From Thermomonas sp. (GTDB taxonomy: Bacteria > Pseudomonadota > Gammaproteobacteria > Xanthomonadales > Xanthomonadaceae): 64,000 nt of DNA. The DNA lies in contig NZ_JAHRWW010000001.1 of NCBI RefSeq assembly GCF_019104945.1, forward strand, positions 1-64,000. The letters are read 5' to 3'. The notes beneath the pieces are model-generated. The model had not been told where the DNA came from and did no database searches. It saw nothing but the letters and a program-made list of their open reading frames with translations. The translations under genes were made by a program, and so were the position numbers. This document shows, one piece after another, positions 38,259 to 46,830 of this stretch (positions within the stretch are counted from its first letter, which is position 1; each line of letters begins with the position of its first letter).

Positions 38259-39169
38259 GCCAGCATCCGCTCCACCGGCAACACCATCAGACCGCGCGCA
38301 CCGGCGCGCTTTAAGTCTTCCAAGCGCTGCCATGTCATCGCGCCGTGGCAAAGCGCCTGCAGTGCCAGCGTGTCAGCCCCATCCACCGCGCACATCGTGG
38401 GGGGCTCGGCATCGGGCAACAACTGCAACACCTGCGGCAAACTGTCGCGCGCGGTTTGGAACAGCAGCAACTTGCTATCGCGAATGCGCAGCACGCCGTC
38501 CATCCGCCGCAGCAACAGATCTGCAAGTTCTGCACGCACATCACCAAATGGCTGCACCGGCCCCGCCAACACGGCTTCGCTCAACATCACGTCCTGAACG
38601 GCTTTGAGCTGATTTGCGGCCAGCGTTGCCCCGCTTGAAACCAAATCACAAATTGCATCGGCTTGGCCGAGGCGCGGCGCAATTTCTACCGAGCCGTTGA
38701 GCACCACAATGTCAGCCTCTACCTGCTGTGCACGCAACCATGTGCGGAGCTGATTTGGATAAGTGGTCGCGATGCGTTTGCCCGTGAGCTGTTGCGCGCC
38801 GCGCCAGTCCCCCCCCTCCGGTACGGCCACCGATAACTTGCAACCACCAAAACCCAACGCCCGCCATTCACGGAACGCTGCGGGCTGACCGGACGCGCTG
38901 CGTCCGTCGATTTCTTCATTCAGCACATTGCGCCCAACAATGCCGAGGTCACACACGCCTTCGGCAATCAAGCTGGGAATATCGTCATCGCGCACCAGCA
39001 GCAAATCCACCGGCAGCGATTCGCCGTAGCAAAACAAGCGATCACGGCTTTCACGCCAACTCAACCCTGCTGAAGACAACAGCGCACGCGCAGGCTCGCT
39101 CAAGCGGCCAGATTTTTGGATGGCAATGCGCAGACGGTCGCGCACTGCCGCACTTGCGGCAGGACTCAT
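38255..39169 (-). CDS. hisG: ATP phosphoribosyltransferase, long form
   Basis: 304 residues, hence the long (HisGL) form with its own C-terminal ACT-like domain (about 230-304), which gives histidine feedback without HisZ. Seen: [16 protein letters not shown], the [11 protein letters not shown] segment, [13 protein letters not shown] and [17 protein letters not shown] (PRPP loop). It is the committed and regulated step of the pathway. It starts ten bases after the stop of the TrpR-like regulator gene that heads the operon. Confidence 0.95.
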   Translation of the reverse strand: MSPAASAAVRDRLRIAIQKSGRLSEPARALLSSAGLSWRESRDRLFCYGESLPVDLLLVRDDDIPSLIAEGVCDLGIVGRNVLNEEIDGRSASGQPAAFREWRALGFGGCKLSVAVPEGGDWRGAQQLTGKRIATTYPNQLRTWLRAQQVEADIVVLNGSVEIAPRLGQADAICDLVSSGATLAANQLKAVQDVMLSEAVLAGPVQPFGDVRAELADLLLRRMDGVLRIRDSKLLLFQTARDSLPQVLQLLPDAEPPTMCAVDGADTLALQALCHGAMTWQRLEDLKRAGARGLMVLPVERMLA

Positions 39170-39179
39170 GGCGGTGGCC

Positions 39180-39503
39180 TCAATGGGATTCGGGAATAAG
39201 ATGCATACGGCGCGCGGCCGCACCGTAGCCACCGGCACCGCGCTCCAGACAACGCGCAACGCGGCCAACGGTCGTTACGCTGACCTTGGTGCGTTCGTGG
39301 ATTTCGCGATAAGGCACGCCCCGCAAGAGATACGGCACCACCTTCCAGCGGTCACCCATCGACTCCAGCTCTGCAGGCGTGCAGAGATCTTCAAGAAACG
39401 CCCGTACTTCCTCCGCATCTTTTAGCGATGCAAGCACCTGCGCCAGTGCATTGATAGCAACGGCAGCATCGTATTGCGGCAGGGGATCGGGGCGTTGTTT
39501 CAT
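39180..39503 (-). CDS. YerC/YecD TrpR-like regulator, probable repressor of the his operon
   Basis: 107 residues. The TrpR-type helical fold is visible as [20 protein letters not shown] and a helix-turn-helix [21 protein letters not shown] (about 66-86). Such genes head his operons in Xanthomonadales and have been predicted to sense histidine. The start at 39503 sits about 18 bases after the expected transcription start and has no clear Shine-Dalgarno. A tandem palindromic operator covers the promoter directly upstream, which strongly suggests autorepression together with hisGDCBHAF-hisI. Confidence 0.85.
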   Translation of the reverse strand: MKQRPDPLPQYDAAVAINALAQVLASLKDAEEVRAFLEDLCTPAELESMGDRWKVVPYLLRGVPYREIHERTKVSVTTVGRVARCLERGAGGYGAAARRMHLIPESH

Positions 39504-39508
39504 TGCGT

Positions 39509-39557
39509 TAATGTAATAGCGTGCTGTTACATTAGTCAAGCAATTTACTAATGTCAA
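39509..39557 (-). promoter_or_regulatory. his operon promoter overlapped by two palindromic operator sites
   Basis: On the minus strand, TTGACA (39552-39557) and TAATGT (39529-39534) are exactly 17 bases apart. Two inverted repeats with perfect 8-base arms and 10-base spacers overlap them: TAATGTAA/TTACATTA (39509-39516 with 39527-39534) and ACATTAGT/ACTAATGT (39529-39536 with 39547-39554). Their centres are 20 bp apart, about two helical turns. This is the expected binding place for the TrpR-like product of the first gene. Confidence 0.78.
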
Positions 39558-39603
39558 GTGACTACTGCACCATCACCCGCCCATCACACCGAAGCAAGGG
39601 CCG

Positions 39604-41154
39604 CTAAATTTCAAGCTTTTTCAGCAATACAGGTAACGGTAACGGCTTAGAGAACAGCCATCCCTGCGCGTACTGCACACCGTGATTACGCAAAAATTCT
39701 GCCTGTTCTTCGGTCTCAACACCTTCAGCAATCATCTGCAAATTCAGTGCCTTCGCCATTTCAATAATGTGGAAAATCACGTGGCTGGTGGCTGTCTCTA
39801 CACCAATCGTGTCCACAAATGTCTTGTCAATTTTTAGGTAATCAAGCTCGAAATGCTCCAAGCTGGAGAGGCTTGAATAGCCCGTTCCAAAATCATCTAT
39901 CGCAACTTCGATCCCTTTCTCACGTAACGCTTGAACTGCTTGCCGGGTCGCTTCAGGATCCTGAAAGCAACGCTCAGTAATTTCAACGATAAGCCTACAG
40001 GGCGCCTGCCCCGCGCCTTGACACATGCTGTGAAGCAATGCGGGCAACTCTTTATTTCGCAAATCTGCCGCTGAAACATTGATCGAAATATGAAATTTGC
40101 GTTCGCTTGGCAGCAAAACAACCCAGTCTCTCTTAAGCAACTGCACGAGCTGCGCTGTGATACGCCCAATCAAGCCGCTATCTTCAGCCACTTGAATAAA
40201 TAAATCAGGGCGCACACGTTCCCCACCCTGACGTGTCCAACGCATCAAGGCTTCGGCACCCACCCAGCACCCTGTGGCCAACTCAATGACAGGCTGGTAC
40301 TCAAGATGAAATTCGTTCCGTCGCAACCCAGATTTAATGGCGGAGGGCATAGACAATTGCTGTCTTGCCAGATAAATCAGAAGCATCGTCAACAACGCCG
40401 AGGCGACAACGCCTAGAGGTACGATCACACGCGCAAGCGCAGAGGAATTGACCTCCGAAAGAGGCAGTGCAGCAACAGCACCAATCCAATTCGTTTGCGA
40501 CGGCACAACAGCCACAAGATAGCCACGATCAAGGAACGTCATGCGCTGACCTTCCCACATCTTTTTGATCCATCTCGGATCAATATACCCCTGCGCACTC
40601 AGGGGCTTATCGCCAATCTTTGAAAGCACCGCAACCGACAGCTCACTGCGATGGCGCGAAATATCAAGCGGCATTTCCTTTTGAACAAAGGCCACAAAAC
40701 CATTTTGCTCAAGTGCAAAAAAACGTTCGTTCGGAAGAAAGGAAAATTCAACATTACTTCTGATCGTGACACCATTGGGCTGGTACACATCCACAGGCCC
40801 AAGGTTGAAATCCCCTAGCGCGCCGCCAATGGATGAACAAAGTAGCCGCCCCTGCTCAACATGCCCCACAGCTTTGAGATAGTTGGAGGAAAACGCAAGC
40901 CGACGCATCATCGTCACGTGCAGCTCATCACAAGGCTGTGTGGACGGCAGCGACTGCATAACGTCGCGCGCGTGGATTGCCTGACTCGCCGCAAGATCCG
41001 AGCGCGTAATCACCTCATCAGCAAAGGTTAAAACATATTCGCGCCCACGATCTAGAGCTGCCTTATCTGCAAGATGCAATGAAATTGCAATGGGCAAGGC
41101 TATCGTTAACAAACCCGCAAAAATTGTGACTACCAAAATGGTACGTTTGCTCAC
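39604..41154 (-). CDS. CSS-motif EAL phosphodiesterase
   Basis: 516 residues. A periplasmic sensor lies between two membrane helices (about 5-28 and 230-255); it carries two cysteines (near 75 and 106), the second in the CSS motif LLCSSIGG. The cytoplasmic EAL domain is complete: AEALMRW, INVSAADL, VEITERCF, IDDFGTGYSSLSSL, LKIDKTFVD and AEGVETEE. By family, the disulfide state of the CSS sensor sets cyclic di-GMP hydrolysis. There is no GGDEF. GTG at 41154 follows GGAGG closely and is preferred to the GTG five codons upstream. Confidence 0.9.
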   Translation of the reverse strand: MSKRTILVVTIFAGLLTIALPIAISLHLADKAALDRGREYVLTFADEVITRSDLAASQAIHARDVMQSLPSTQPCDELHVTMMRRLAFSSNYLKAVGHVEQGRLLCSSIGGALGDFNLGPVDVYQPNGVTIRSNVEFSFLPNERFFALEQNGFVAFVQKEMPLDISRHRSELSVAVLSKIGDKPLSAQGYIDPRWIKKMWEGQRMTFLDRGYLVAVVPSQTNWIGAVAALPLSEVNSSALARVIVPLGVVASALLTMLLIYLARQQLSMPSAIKSGLRRNEFHLEYQPVIELATGCWVGAEALMRWTRQGGERVRPDLFIQVAEDSGLIGRITAQLVQLLKRDWVVLLPSERKFHISINVSAADLRNKELPALLHSMCQGAGQAPCRLIVEITERCFQDPEATRQAVQALREKGIEVAIDDFGTGYSSLSSLEHFELDYLKIDKTFVDTIGVETATSHVIFHIIEMAKALNLQMIAEGVETEEQAEFLRNHGVQYAQGWLFSKPLPLPVLLKKLEI

Positions 41155-41284
41155 TCCCCCTCCGTTCACAAGTGCAGCTGTGCCTCACCCACAGCACAAC
41201 GAAAGCAGCGCAATAAACAGGTCAAAATGACATCTTTTTAATTAGTCTTTGTTATAACGCAAATTTAAGCGTTAGGAGCACCCG

Positions 41285-42166
41285 ATGAGCATCGAGCTAC
41301 TCATTGAGAAGCGTACACACGACCTCGGCGGGGGCTTTGTCGTTGGCCGCGTACTGCCATTCCGGAAGCGGCGCATGATGGGTCCTTTCATTTTCTGGGA
41401 TCACCTTGGCCCGCTCACGCTGGAAGCAGGCATCCCGCGTGAACTCGACGTGCGCCCTCACCCGCATATCGGCTTATCGACGGTCACCTATCTCTATAGC
41501 GGGGCAATCACGCACCGCGACAGCTTGGGGTTTGAACAGGAGATCCGCCCCGGCGCAGTAAATTGGATGACCGCAGGCAAAGGTATCACCCATAGCGAAC
41601 GCTTGGAATACGCCCGCGCGCACGGCGCCGATATGCATGGCATTCAAGCATGGGTCGCGCTGCCTGATGACAAAGAACAGATGGACCCAATGTTTCAGCA
41701 CCACGCCGCTAGCGCTCTTCCCACATGGGAAAGTGATGGCGTACAGGGACGCTTGATTGCCGGGGAAATAGATGGCCTAACGGCACCCGCAACCACTTAC
41801 TCACCGATGTTTTTTCAACATCTCAACATGCAAGAAGGTGCGCGTCACAGCCTGCCCCCTACCTATAGCGAACGCGCGGTGTACCTTACCAGCGGCCAAG
41901 TGCAAGTAGATGGGCAACCGTTAGCACCCGGTCAAATGGCCGTCCTTTCAGCAGGCAAAGCCGTCACCATTACCGCTACCACGCCCTCGGTGGTCATGCT
42001 GCTGGGCGGCGAACCGATTGGTGAGCGCTTCATGCTTTGGAATTTTGTTTCTTCCAGCAAAGACACCCTGCGCGCCGCCGCTCACGACTGGCAAGCCGGG
42101 CGCATGAAACTTCCCGACGCGGACCATCAAGAATGGATCCCTATGCCGGAAGGGTGGTCTGTTTGA
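41285..42166 (+). CDS. Pirin family bicupin protein
   Basis: 293 residues in two cupin halves. The metal ligands are visible as VRPHPHIGLSTVTYLYSG (His, His), a third histidine in GKGITHSE, and the glutamate in SERLEY. The C-terminal cupin (about 170-260) ends FMLWNFVSSSKD, typical of pirin and YhaK-like proteins. Some act as quercetin dioxygenases or redox sensors; the role here is unknown. TAGGAG is seven bases upstream of the ATG. Confidence 0.88.
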   Translation: MSIELLIEKRTHDLGGGFVVGRVLPFRKRRMMGPFIFWDHLGPLTLEAGIPRELDVRPHPHIGLSTVTYLYSGAITHRDSLGFEQEIRPGAVNWMTAGKGITHSERLEYARAHGADMHGIQAWVALPDDKEQMDPMFQHHAASALPTWESDGVQGRLIAGEIDGLTAPATTYSPMFFQHLNMQEGARHSLPPTYSERAVYLTSGQVQVDGQPLAPGQMAVLSAGKAVTITATTPSVVMLLGGEPIGERFMLWNFVSSSKDTLRAAAHDWQAGRMKLPDADHQEWIPMPEGWSV

Positions 42167-42183
42167 TTCTCGAATAGCATCAA

Positions 42184-42423
42184 TCAGCGCCCTTCAACAA
42201 TCAGCAAATCAACAACGTCAACGCGCAGCGCTGCTGCCAGTCGTTCCAGCCCATCAATACTGATATTCGTGACACAGCGCTCCAGCTGCGACACATAGGT
42301 GCGATGGAAATCAGCCAATTCCGCTAATTGCTCTTGGCTCAACCCACGCTCACTGCACAGCGCCCGAATGTTGCGGGAGATACGCTGTCTGGCAGAAATA
42401 TAAGCGGGCGCGACTTTAGCCAT
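42184..42423 (-). CDS. Small XRE-family transcriptional regulator
   Basis: 79 residues, almost entirely one Cro/C1-type HTH (about 13-70): NIRALCSERGLSQEQLAELA then HRTYVSQLERCVTNISIDGLERLAAAL. It has no sensor domain. It is divergent from an outer-membrane protein gene across 162 bases of A/T-rich sequence, and may regulate that gene or itself. Confidence 0.85.
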   Translation of the reverse strand: MAKVAPAYISARQRISRNIRALCSERGLSQEQLAELADFHRTYVSQLERCVTNISIDGLERLAAALRVDVVDLLIVEGR

Positions 42424-42585
42424 ACAGGCCAGAATCAGCGACTACAGCTTGACAATCTACAGTTAATAAATCTACTGCCTATAATTCTATTGCTTATAAA
42501 TCTCATTTACTTTAGACAAAAGACTCTACGCCTCAGCCTTTTGCAATCTGTAAAATGAGGCGCTCAACACAAGGAAAATAAACGT

Positions 42586-43404
42586 ATGAAAAAGGAAGTT
42601 GCCTCTACCTGCCTTGGCGTTAGCATACTTTTAGCACTGAGCTGGCTGCCAAACATTGCCCAAGCACAGCAGACGTCGTGGTGGGAACAGCAAAAAGCCA
42701 AAAATGAGCAGGCCGCTGCTGCAGCGAGGGCTCAAAGCGTGCCGGTACAGAATGAAGCACAGCCTGCGGCACCGCCCGCCACCGTGTCTGCACCCGCTTA
42801 CGCCCCCGTTACCACGGCCAAAGCAGCAGCAGAAAGCCCCTCTTATAGCTATATCGAAGGCGGCGTAGGCAGGCTTGATGTTGACATGTATGGTGTCAAT
42901 GAAAACGGTAACGGCGGTTATGTGCGCGGGTCCGCTGCCGTCACCAATAATCTTTATCTGTTCGCCGGTTATGACCGTGCACAAAAAAGCTGGAGCCAGG
43001 ACACTGAGAAGCTAAGCGTCGCTATTAACCAAACGGAAATTGGCTTTGGCACACGCCTACCGCTATCCGCAAGCACGGACTTCATCAGCGAGCTCTCATT
43101 GGTGCGGCTGGATGGAGACGTCGATTATAGTGATACAGCTAACCCACTGAATAACCTCGACGGCACTGACCATCTAAACGCTGGGAAATTGATGCTCGGT
43201 ATCCGCGCTCGGCCCACTTCCAGTTTAGAGCTTTGGCTTAAAGGCGGTTATTTGCGTGTAGATGAGAATTTCTTGATTGACAATTCTGGCGTCGGCAACA
43301 TTGGTTTTCAGTACCGTTTTACTCCCAACTTTGGCCTAGTTGGTGAAGCCGAATTCTATAAGGATGTGCGCTTTTATCGCCTTGGCATTCGCGCCAGCTT
43401 CTAA
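42586..43404 (+). CDS. Outer-membrane beta-barrel protein (Ax21-like pattern)
   Basis: 272 residues. A signal peptide (about 1-27, ending AQA) is followed by a Gln/Ala/Pro-rich spacer (30-85), then alternating strands from YSYIEGGVGRLDVDMYG to the C-terminus RFYRLGIRASF, whose final phenylalanine is the BAM sorting signal. The YIEGG...GGYVRGSAAVTNNLYLFAGYD pattern resembles the Ax21 family of Xanthomonadales, but identity is uncertain. An AAGGAAA site precedes the ATG and a strong terminator follows. Confidence 0.75.
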   Translation: MKKEVASTCLGVSILLALSWLPNIAQAQQTSWWEQQKAKNEQAAAAARAQSVPVQNEAQPAAPPATVSAPAYAPVTTAKAAAESPSYSYIEGGVGRLDVDMYGVNENGNGGYVRGSAAVTNNLYLFAGYDRAQKSWSQDTEKLSVAINQTEIGFGTRLPLSASTDFISELSLVRLDGDVDYSDTANPLNNLDGTDHLNAGKLMLGIRARPTSSLELWLKGGYLRVDENFLIDNSGVGNIGFQYRFTPNFGLVGEAEFYKDVRFYRLGIRASF

Positions 43405-43422
43405 AAAATGGGACGCGCGAAA

Positions 43423-43454
43423 AGCGCGACGCACCACTGCGTCGCGCTCTTTTT
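43423..43454 (+). terminator. Intrinsic terminator after the outer-membrane protein gene
   Basis: Eleven-base-pair stem AGCGCGACGCA/TGCGTCGCGCT (43423-43433 and 43438-43448) with loop CCAC and a T tract on the plus strand. Confidence 0.92.
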
Positions 43455-43463
43455 AGAACCGCA

Positions 43464-45359
43464 TTAAACGCTACGCGCCGCCTTCAGCACACTCCCCTCT
43501 GCCACCATTGCTACGGCCGCGGCTACTTCTCCATCAAGTGCGCGGTCGCGTTCTAGGTAGGGCAGACGCGCGCGAATTGCAGCATGAGCGGCCGCCACGG
43601 CTTTGCCAGGGCGGAATTCACCTGCTTGTGCCAGCTGTACGCGCAGCGCATCCACTTCGGCAAGAAACTCTGCGCGGTCAGCCGAATCGGGCAGCGGGCC
43701 ACCAGAGACCTTGGCGGCAAAGCTTGCGGCATCGCTGCGGCGGGCCAGCTCGCACGCGGCATTGATCATGTCGCGGCGCAGGTCCAGTGCTTGTGCGGCG
43801 GTATAAAGTTCAAGCCCCAACACTTTGCCCAAGTCGCCCACCATCGCCAGCACATGGCGTGCTTCGTTCGCGCCCATCGACACATGGTCTTCGGCATTAG
43901 CACTGGTAGGAATGGAATACACGGATGCGGGCATGGCGCGGCTGGCAAGATCATTCACGATCGCCGCAGCGGTGTACTGCACGATCATAAAACCAGATTC
44001 CGTACCATCTTCATTACCGATGAGGAATGCAGGCAAACCATCGTTATTGGCAGAATCCACCAATTTGTTGAGGCGGCGTTCGCTAATAGACGCCAAGACC
44101 GGGATAGCGGCTTTCACATAGCTCATCGCTAGCGCCAGCGGCATCCCGTGGAAGTGCCCTGCGGAGATGACTTGCTCTTCTACATGCTTGGCATTCACCT
44201 TGTCGGGGAACACGATAGGGTTATCGGTTAGTGCATTAAGCTCGATGTCGAGCACGCGCTTGGCCTGTTCCACTGCATCGCGCACAGCACCATGTACCTG
44301 CGGAATGCAGCGCAGCGAATAGCTATCTTGTGGCTGGTGTTTTTTGCCGCCACGGAACGGCAGAAAACGTTGATAGAACTTCTCGCGTCCATGACGCTGA
44401 TTGAGCGGCACCCAATCCCAGCCGATATCGAACCCCAGCGCTTGCGATGCGGGCGTATCCCAGCTCGAAGGCTGCCAGCTGCGGAATTTCGGCACTAAGT
44501 GATAGGCGATATCCGATAGCGTGGAGCCTTCCAGCACGTGTAGCAAATTCGCGGCGGTCTTCACCTGCCCAGGATGCGGACGTAGTGCGTGCACTTCCGG
44601 TGCGAACGCACCCAAACGGCCTGCGAACGCGTCGATCGTCATCGCAGCGGCAAGGTCTGCGGTATCAAGCAAGTCTTCCAACTGCTGCAGTGCCAGCACG
44701 CCGGTGGCCAGCATCTGCGCGGTACCGTTATTTAGTGCTAGCCCTTCCTTATACGACAACTCAACCGGCGTTAACCCTTTACGTTTAAGGGCTTCGCCAC
44801 CGGCCATGCGCACACCATCAACGAAGGCTTCGCCACCACCCAACAGCACAATAGCCAAGTGCGAAAGCGGCGCAAGATCGCCCGACGCCCCCACCGAGCC
44901 CAGCTGCGGCACCACCGGCACGATATCGGCATTGAGCATATCGGCCAAGGCTTGCAGCGTTTGCACGCGAATGCCGGAATGCCCGCGCAACAGGGTATTG
45001 ATCCGGATGCACAGCATCGCCCGCACCACTTCCGGCGCGAACGGTTCCCCCACGCACACGGCATGGGTAACGATGAGGTTGCGTTGCAGTTCGATATGCG
45101 GCGGCTGCGCGGACTTGGTTGCGCCGGGTAGTTGGTCACGCAGGCGGTGCGCGCCCAAGAGCTTGTCGGCATTGCTGCCAAAGCCAGTGGATACGCCGTA
45201 GATTGGCTCTTGTTTATCCACCTGCGCAGCTAAAAATTCCGCAGCACGCGCCACGCGCACCAGCGCGGTTTCATCCAACGCTACCCGTGCCCCGCGCGCT
45301 ACCGCCACTAATTGCTCACGCTGCAGCGACAGGCCATCTAATTGCACAATATTGCTCAT
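43464..45359 (-). CDS. hutH: Histidine ammonia-lyase family protein, enlarged
   Basis: 631 residues, about 120 more than normal HutH. The MIO-forming triad is intact (GSVGASGDLAPLSH, residues 158-160). LIVTHA keeps the histidine (residue 99) that marks histidine rather than tyrosine or phenylalanine lyases. YSLRC (347-351), NPIVF, GNFHG-like SAGHFHGMPLAL and SANAEDHVSMG are present. Extra sequence of about 55 residues lies at 285-340, just before the catalytic Tyr-Arg, and the C-terminus is also longer. The gene is not in a hut operon: it overlaps the hisS stop by one base (TAATG). Deamination of histidine to urocanate is the family activity; the enlargement makes substrate uncertain. Confidence 0.82.
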   Translation of the reverse strand: MSNIVQLDGLSLQREQLVAVARGARVALDETALVRVARAAEFLAAQVDKQEPIYGVSTGFGSNADKLLGAHRLRDQLPGATKSAQPPHIELQRNLIVTHAVCVGEPFAPEVVRAMLCIRINTLLRGHSGIRVQTLQALADMLNADIVPVVPQLGSVGASGDLAPLSHLAIVLLGGGEAFVDGVRMAGGEALKRKGLTPVELSYKEGLALNNGTAQMLATGVLALQQLEDLLDTADLAAAMTIDAFAGRLGAFAPEVHALRPHPGQVKTAANLLHVLEGSTLSDIAYHLVPKFRSWQPSSWDTPASQALGFDIGWDWVPLNQRHGREKFYQRFLPFRGGKKHQPQDSYSLRCIPQVHGAVRDAVEQAKRVLDIELNALTDNPIVFPDKVNAKHVEEQVISAGHFHGMPLALAMSYVKAAIPVLASISERRLNKLVDSANNDGLPAFLIGNEDGTESGFMIVQYTAAAIVNDLASRAMPASVYSIPTSANAEDHVSMGANEARHVLAMVGDLGKVLGLELYTAAQALDLRRDMINAACELARRSDAASFAAKVSGGPLPDSADRAEFLAEVDALRVQLAQAGEFRPGKAVAAAHAAIRARLPYLERDRALDGEVAAAVAMVAEGSVLKAARSV

Positions 45360-46738
45360 TACGCATTCCCCGCTGCGCCACGCAGCTGCTCACGTTCTAC
45401 CAATAGCGAAGACGCCAGTTCGGTCTCCGCCACTTCAAATTGTTCGCCACGGCGCAGATCTTTCACCGTCACCACATTGCGTGCGGCCTCGTCTTCACCA
45501 CGCATCACTACGAAGCGAATTCCGGCTTTGTCGGCATACTGCAACTGTTTAGCCAGCTTACGCGGCTCTAATTGGGTTTCCACATTCAACCCTGCTGCAC
45601 GCAGGCGTTGCGACTGCGCCAACGCATGTTCCAAGCCCGCTTCATCCATCAGCGCCACCAACACATCTACCGAGCTATCGGCCGTGGCCACAAGCCCCGC
45701 GTCTTTGAGCTGGAAGAACAAACGTGTCAGCCCAATGGAAATGCCTACGCCCGGCAGCTTGGACTTGGTGTAATGTCCGGCGAGGTTTTCATAACGCCCA
45801 CCCGAGCAAATGGAACCGATCTGTGGATACGCATTGAGTGTGGTTTCATACACCACGCCGGTGTAGTAATCGAGGCCGCGCGCAATCGACAGATTCAAGG
45901 CATAGCGCGTCTCAGCCACGCCCAGCGCCTTGAGTTGGTTCAAGATCGCACGCAGCTCACTGCGTCCTTCTTCAAACATCGCCGTGCCTGCACCCAATGC
46001 ATCAAGCTTACTCAGCGCGTCGGCATGCCCGGTGGAGCGCACCTGCGAGAACGTCATCAGTTTGTCGATCACCGTTTCAGACAAGCCAAAGCCTTCGCCT
46101 GCAAGCGTTGCACGCACCGCATCGGCTCCGCGTTTATCGAGCTTGTCCAGCTCGCGCAGCACCAACATTTGCGCGTCACCCTCAATACCCTGCCCTTCAA
46201 AATAGCCACGCAGCAGCTTGCGGTGATTGAGTTGAATGGTGAATTCGCCAATGGCGAGGCGCTCAAACACAGAGGCAATCACTGCGGGCACTTCGGCATC
46301 GAAACGTGGCGACAGTGTGTCCTTGCCGATTACGTCGATGTCGCACTGATAGAACTCGCGGAACCGCCCGCGCTGTGCGCGCTCACCACGGTACACGCGC
46401 TGCATCTGATACCGGCGGAACGGGAACGCCAGATCGTGCTCGTGCTCGGCCACATAGCGCGCCAGCGGCACAGTGAGATCAAAGCGCAGCGCCAATTCCG
46501 GCAGCCCATCCCCCTGTTTTTCCAACGATCCGGTGGACTGCAGGAAATACACCTGTCGTTCGGTCTCGCCGCCGGATTTGGTGAGCAGCACGTCGGTGAG
46601 CTCCATCACCGGCGTCTCCACCGGCAAAAAACCAAATTGCTCGAAAGTATGGCGAATCGTGTCGAGCATGCGCTGGAACGCGATCTGATCGCGCGGCAAC
46701 AACTCCATCACCCCGGTGGGGGTACGCGGCTTAATCAA
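45359..46738 (-). CDS. hisS: Histidyl-tRNA synthetase
   Basis: 459 residues, class II synthetase. Seen: the N-terminal [17 protein letters not shown], motif 2 [28 protein letters not shown], the histidine-specific [13 protein letters not shown], and motif 3 [13 protein letters not shown], followed by an anticodon-binding domain (about 345-440). The start is TTG at 46738 with GCGGAG eight bases upstream; this matches the conserved beginning, whereas an ATG at 46852 would add 38 unrelated residues and overlap rlmKL. Confidence 0.95.
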   Translation of the reverse strand: MIKPRTPTGVMELLPRDQIAFQRMLDTIRHTFEQFGFLPVETPVMELTDVLLTKSGGETERQVYFLQSTGSLEKQGDGLPELALRFDLTVPLARYVAEHEHDLAFPFRRYQMQRVYRGERAQRGRFREFYQCDIDVIGKDTLSPRFDAEVPAVIASVFERLAIGEFTIQLNHRKLLRGYFEGQGIEGDAQMLVLRELDKLDKRGADAVRATLAGEGFGLSETVIDKLMTFSQVRSTGHADALSKLDALGAGTAMFEEGRSELRAILNQLKALGVAETRYALNLSIARGLDYYTGVVYETTLNAYPQIGSICSGGRYENLAGHYTKSKLPGVGISIGLTRLFFQLKDAGLVATADSSVDVLVALMDEAGLEHALAQSQRLRAAGLNVETQLEPRKLAKQLQYADKAGIRFVVMRGEDEAARNVVTVKDLRRGEQFEVAETELASSLLVEREQLRGAAGNA

Positions 46739-46830
46739 GGCGGAACTCCGCAGGACGAAAGCCGCTATTGTAAGCCGTGGCTGCGCAAAGCAGAGAGAAT
46801 AAAAAAGCCGATCGTGCGAACTAAGCCGAC

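Noticed and set aside
39504-39603. Histidine attenuator with a His-rich leader peptide
   Set aside because: No run of His codons and no terminator hairpin between the promoter and the first gene.
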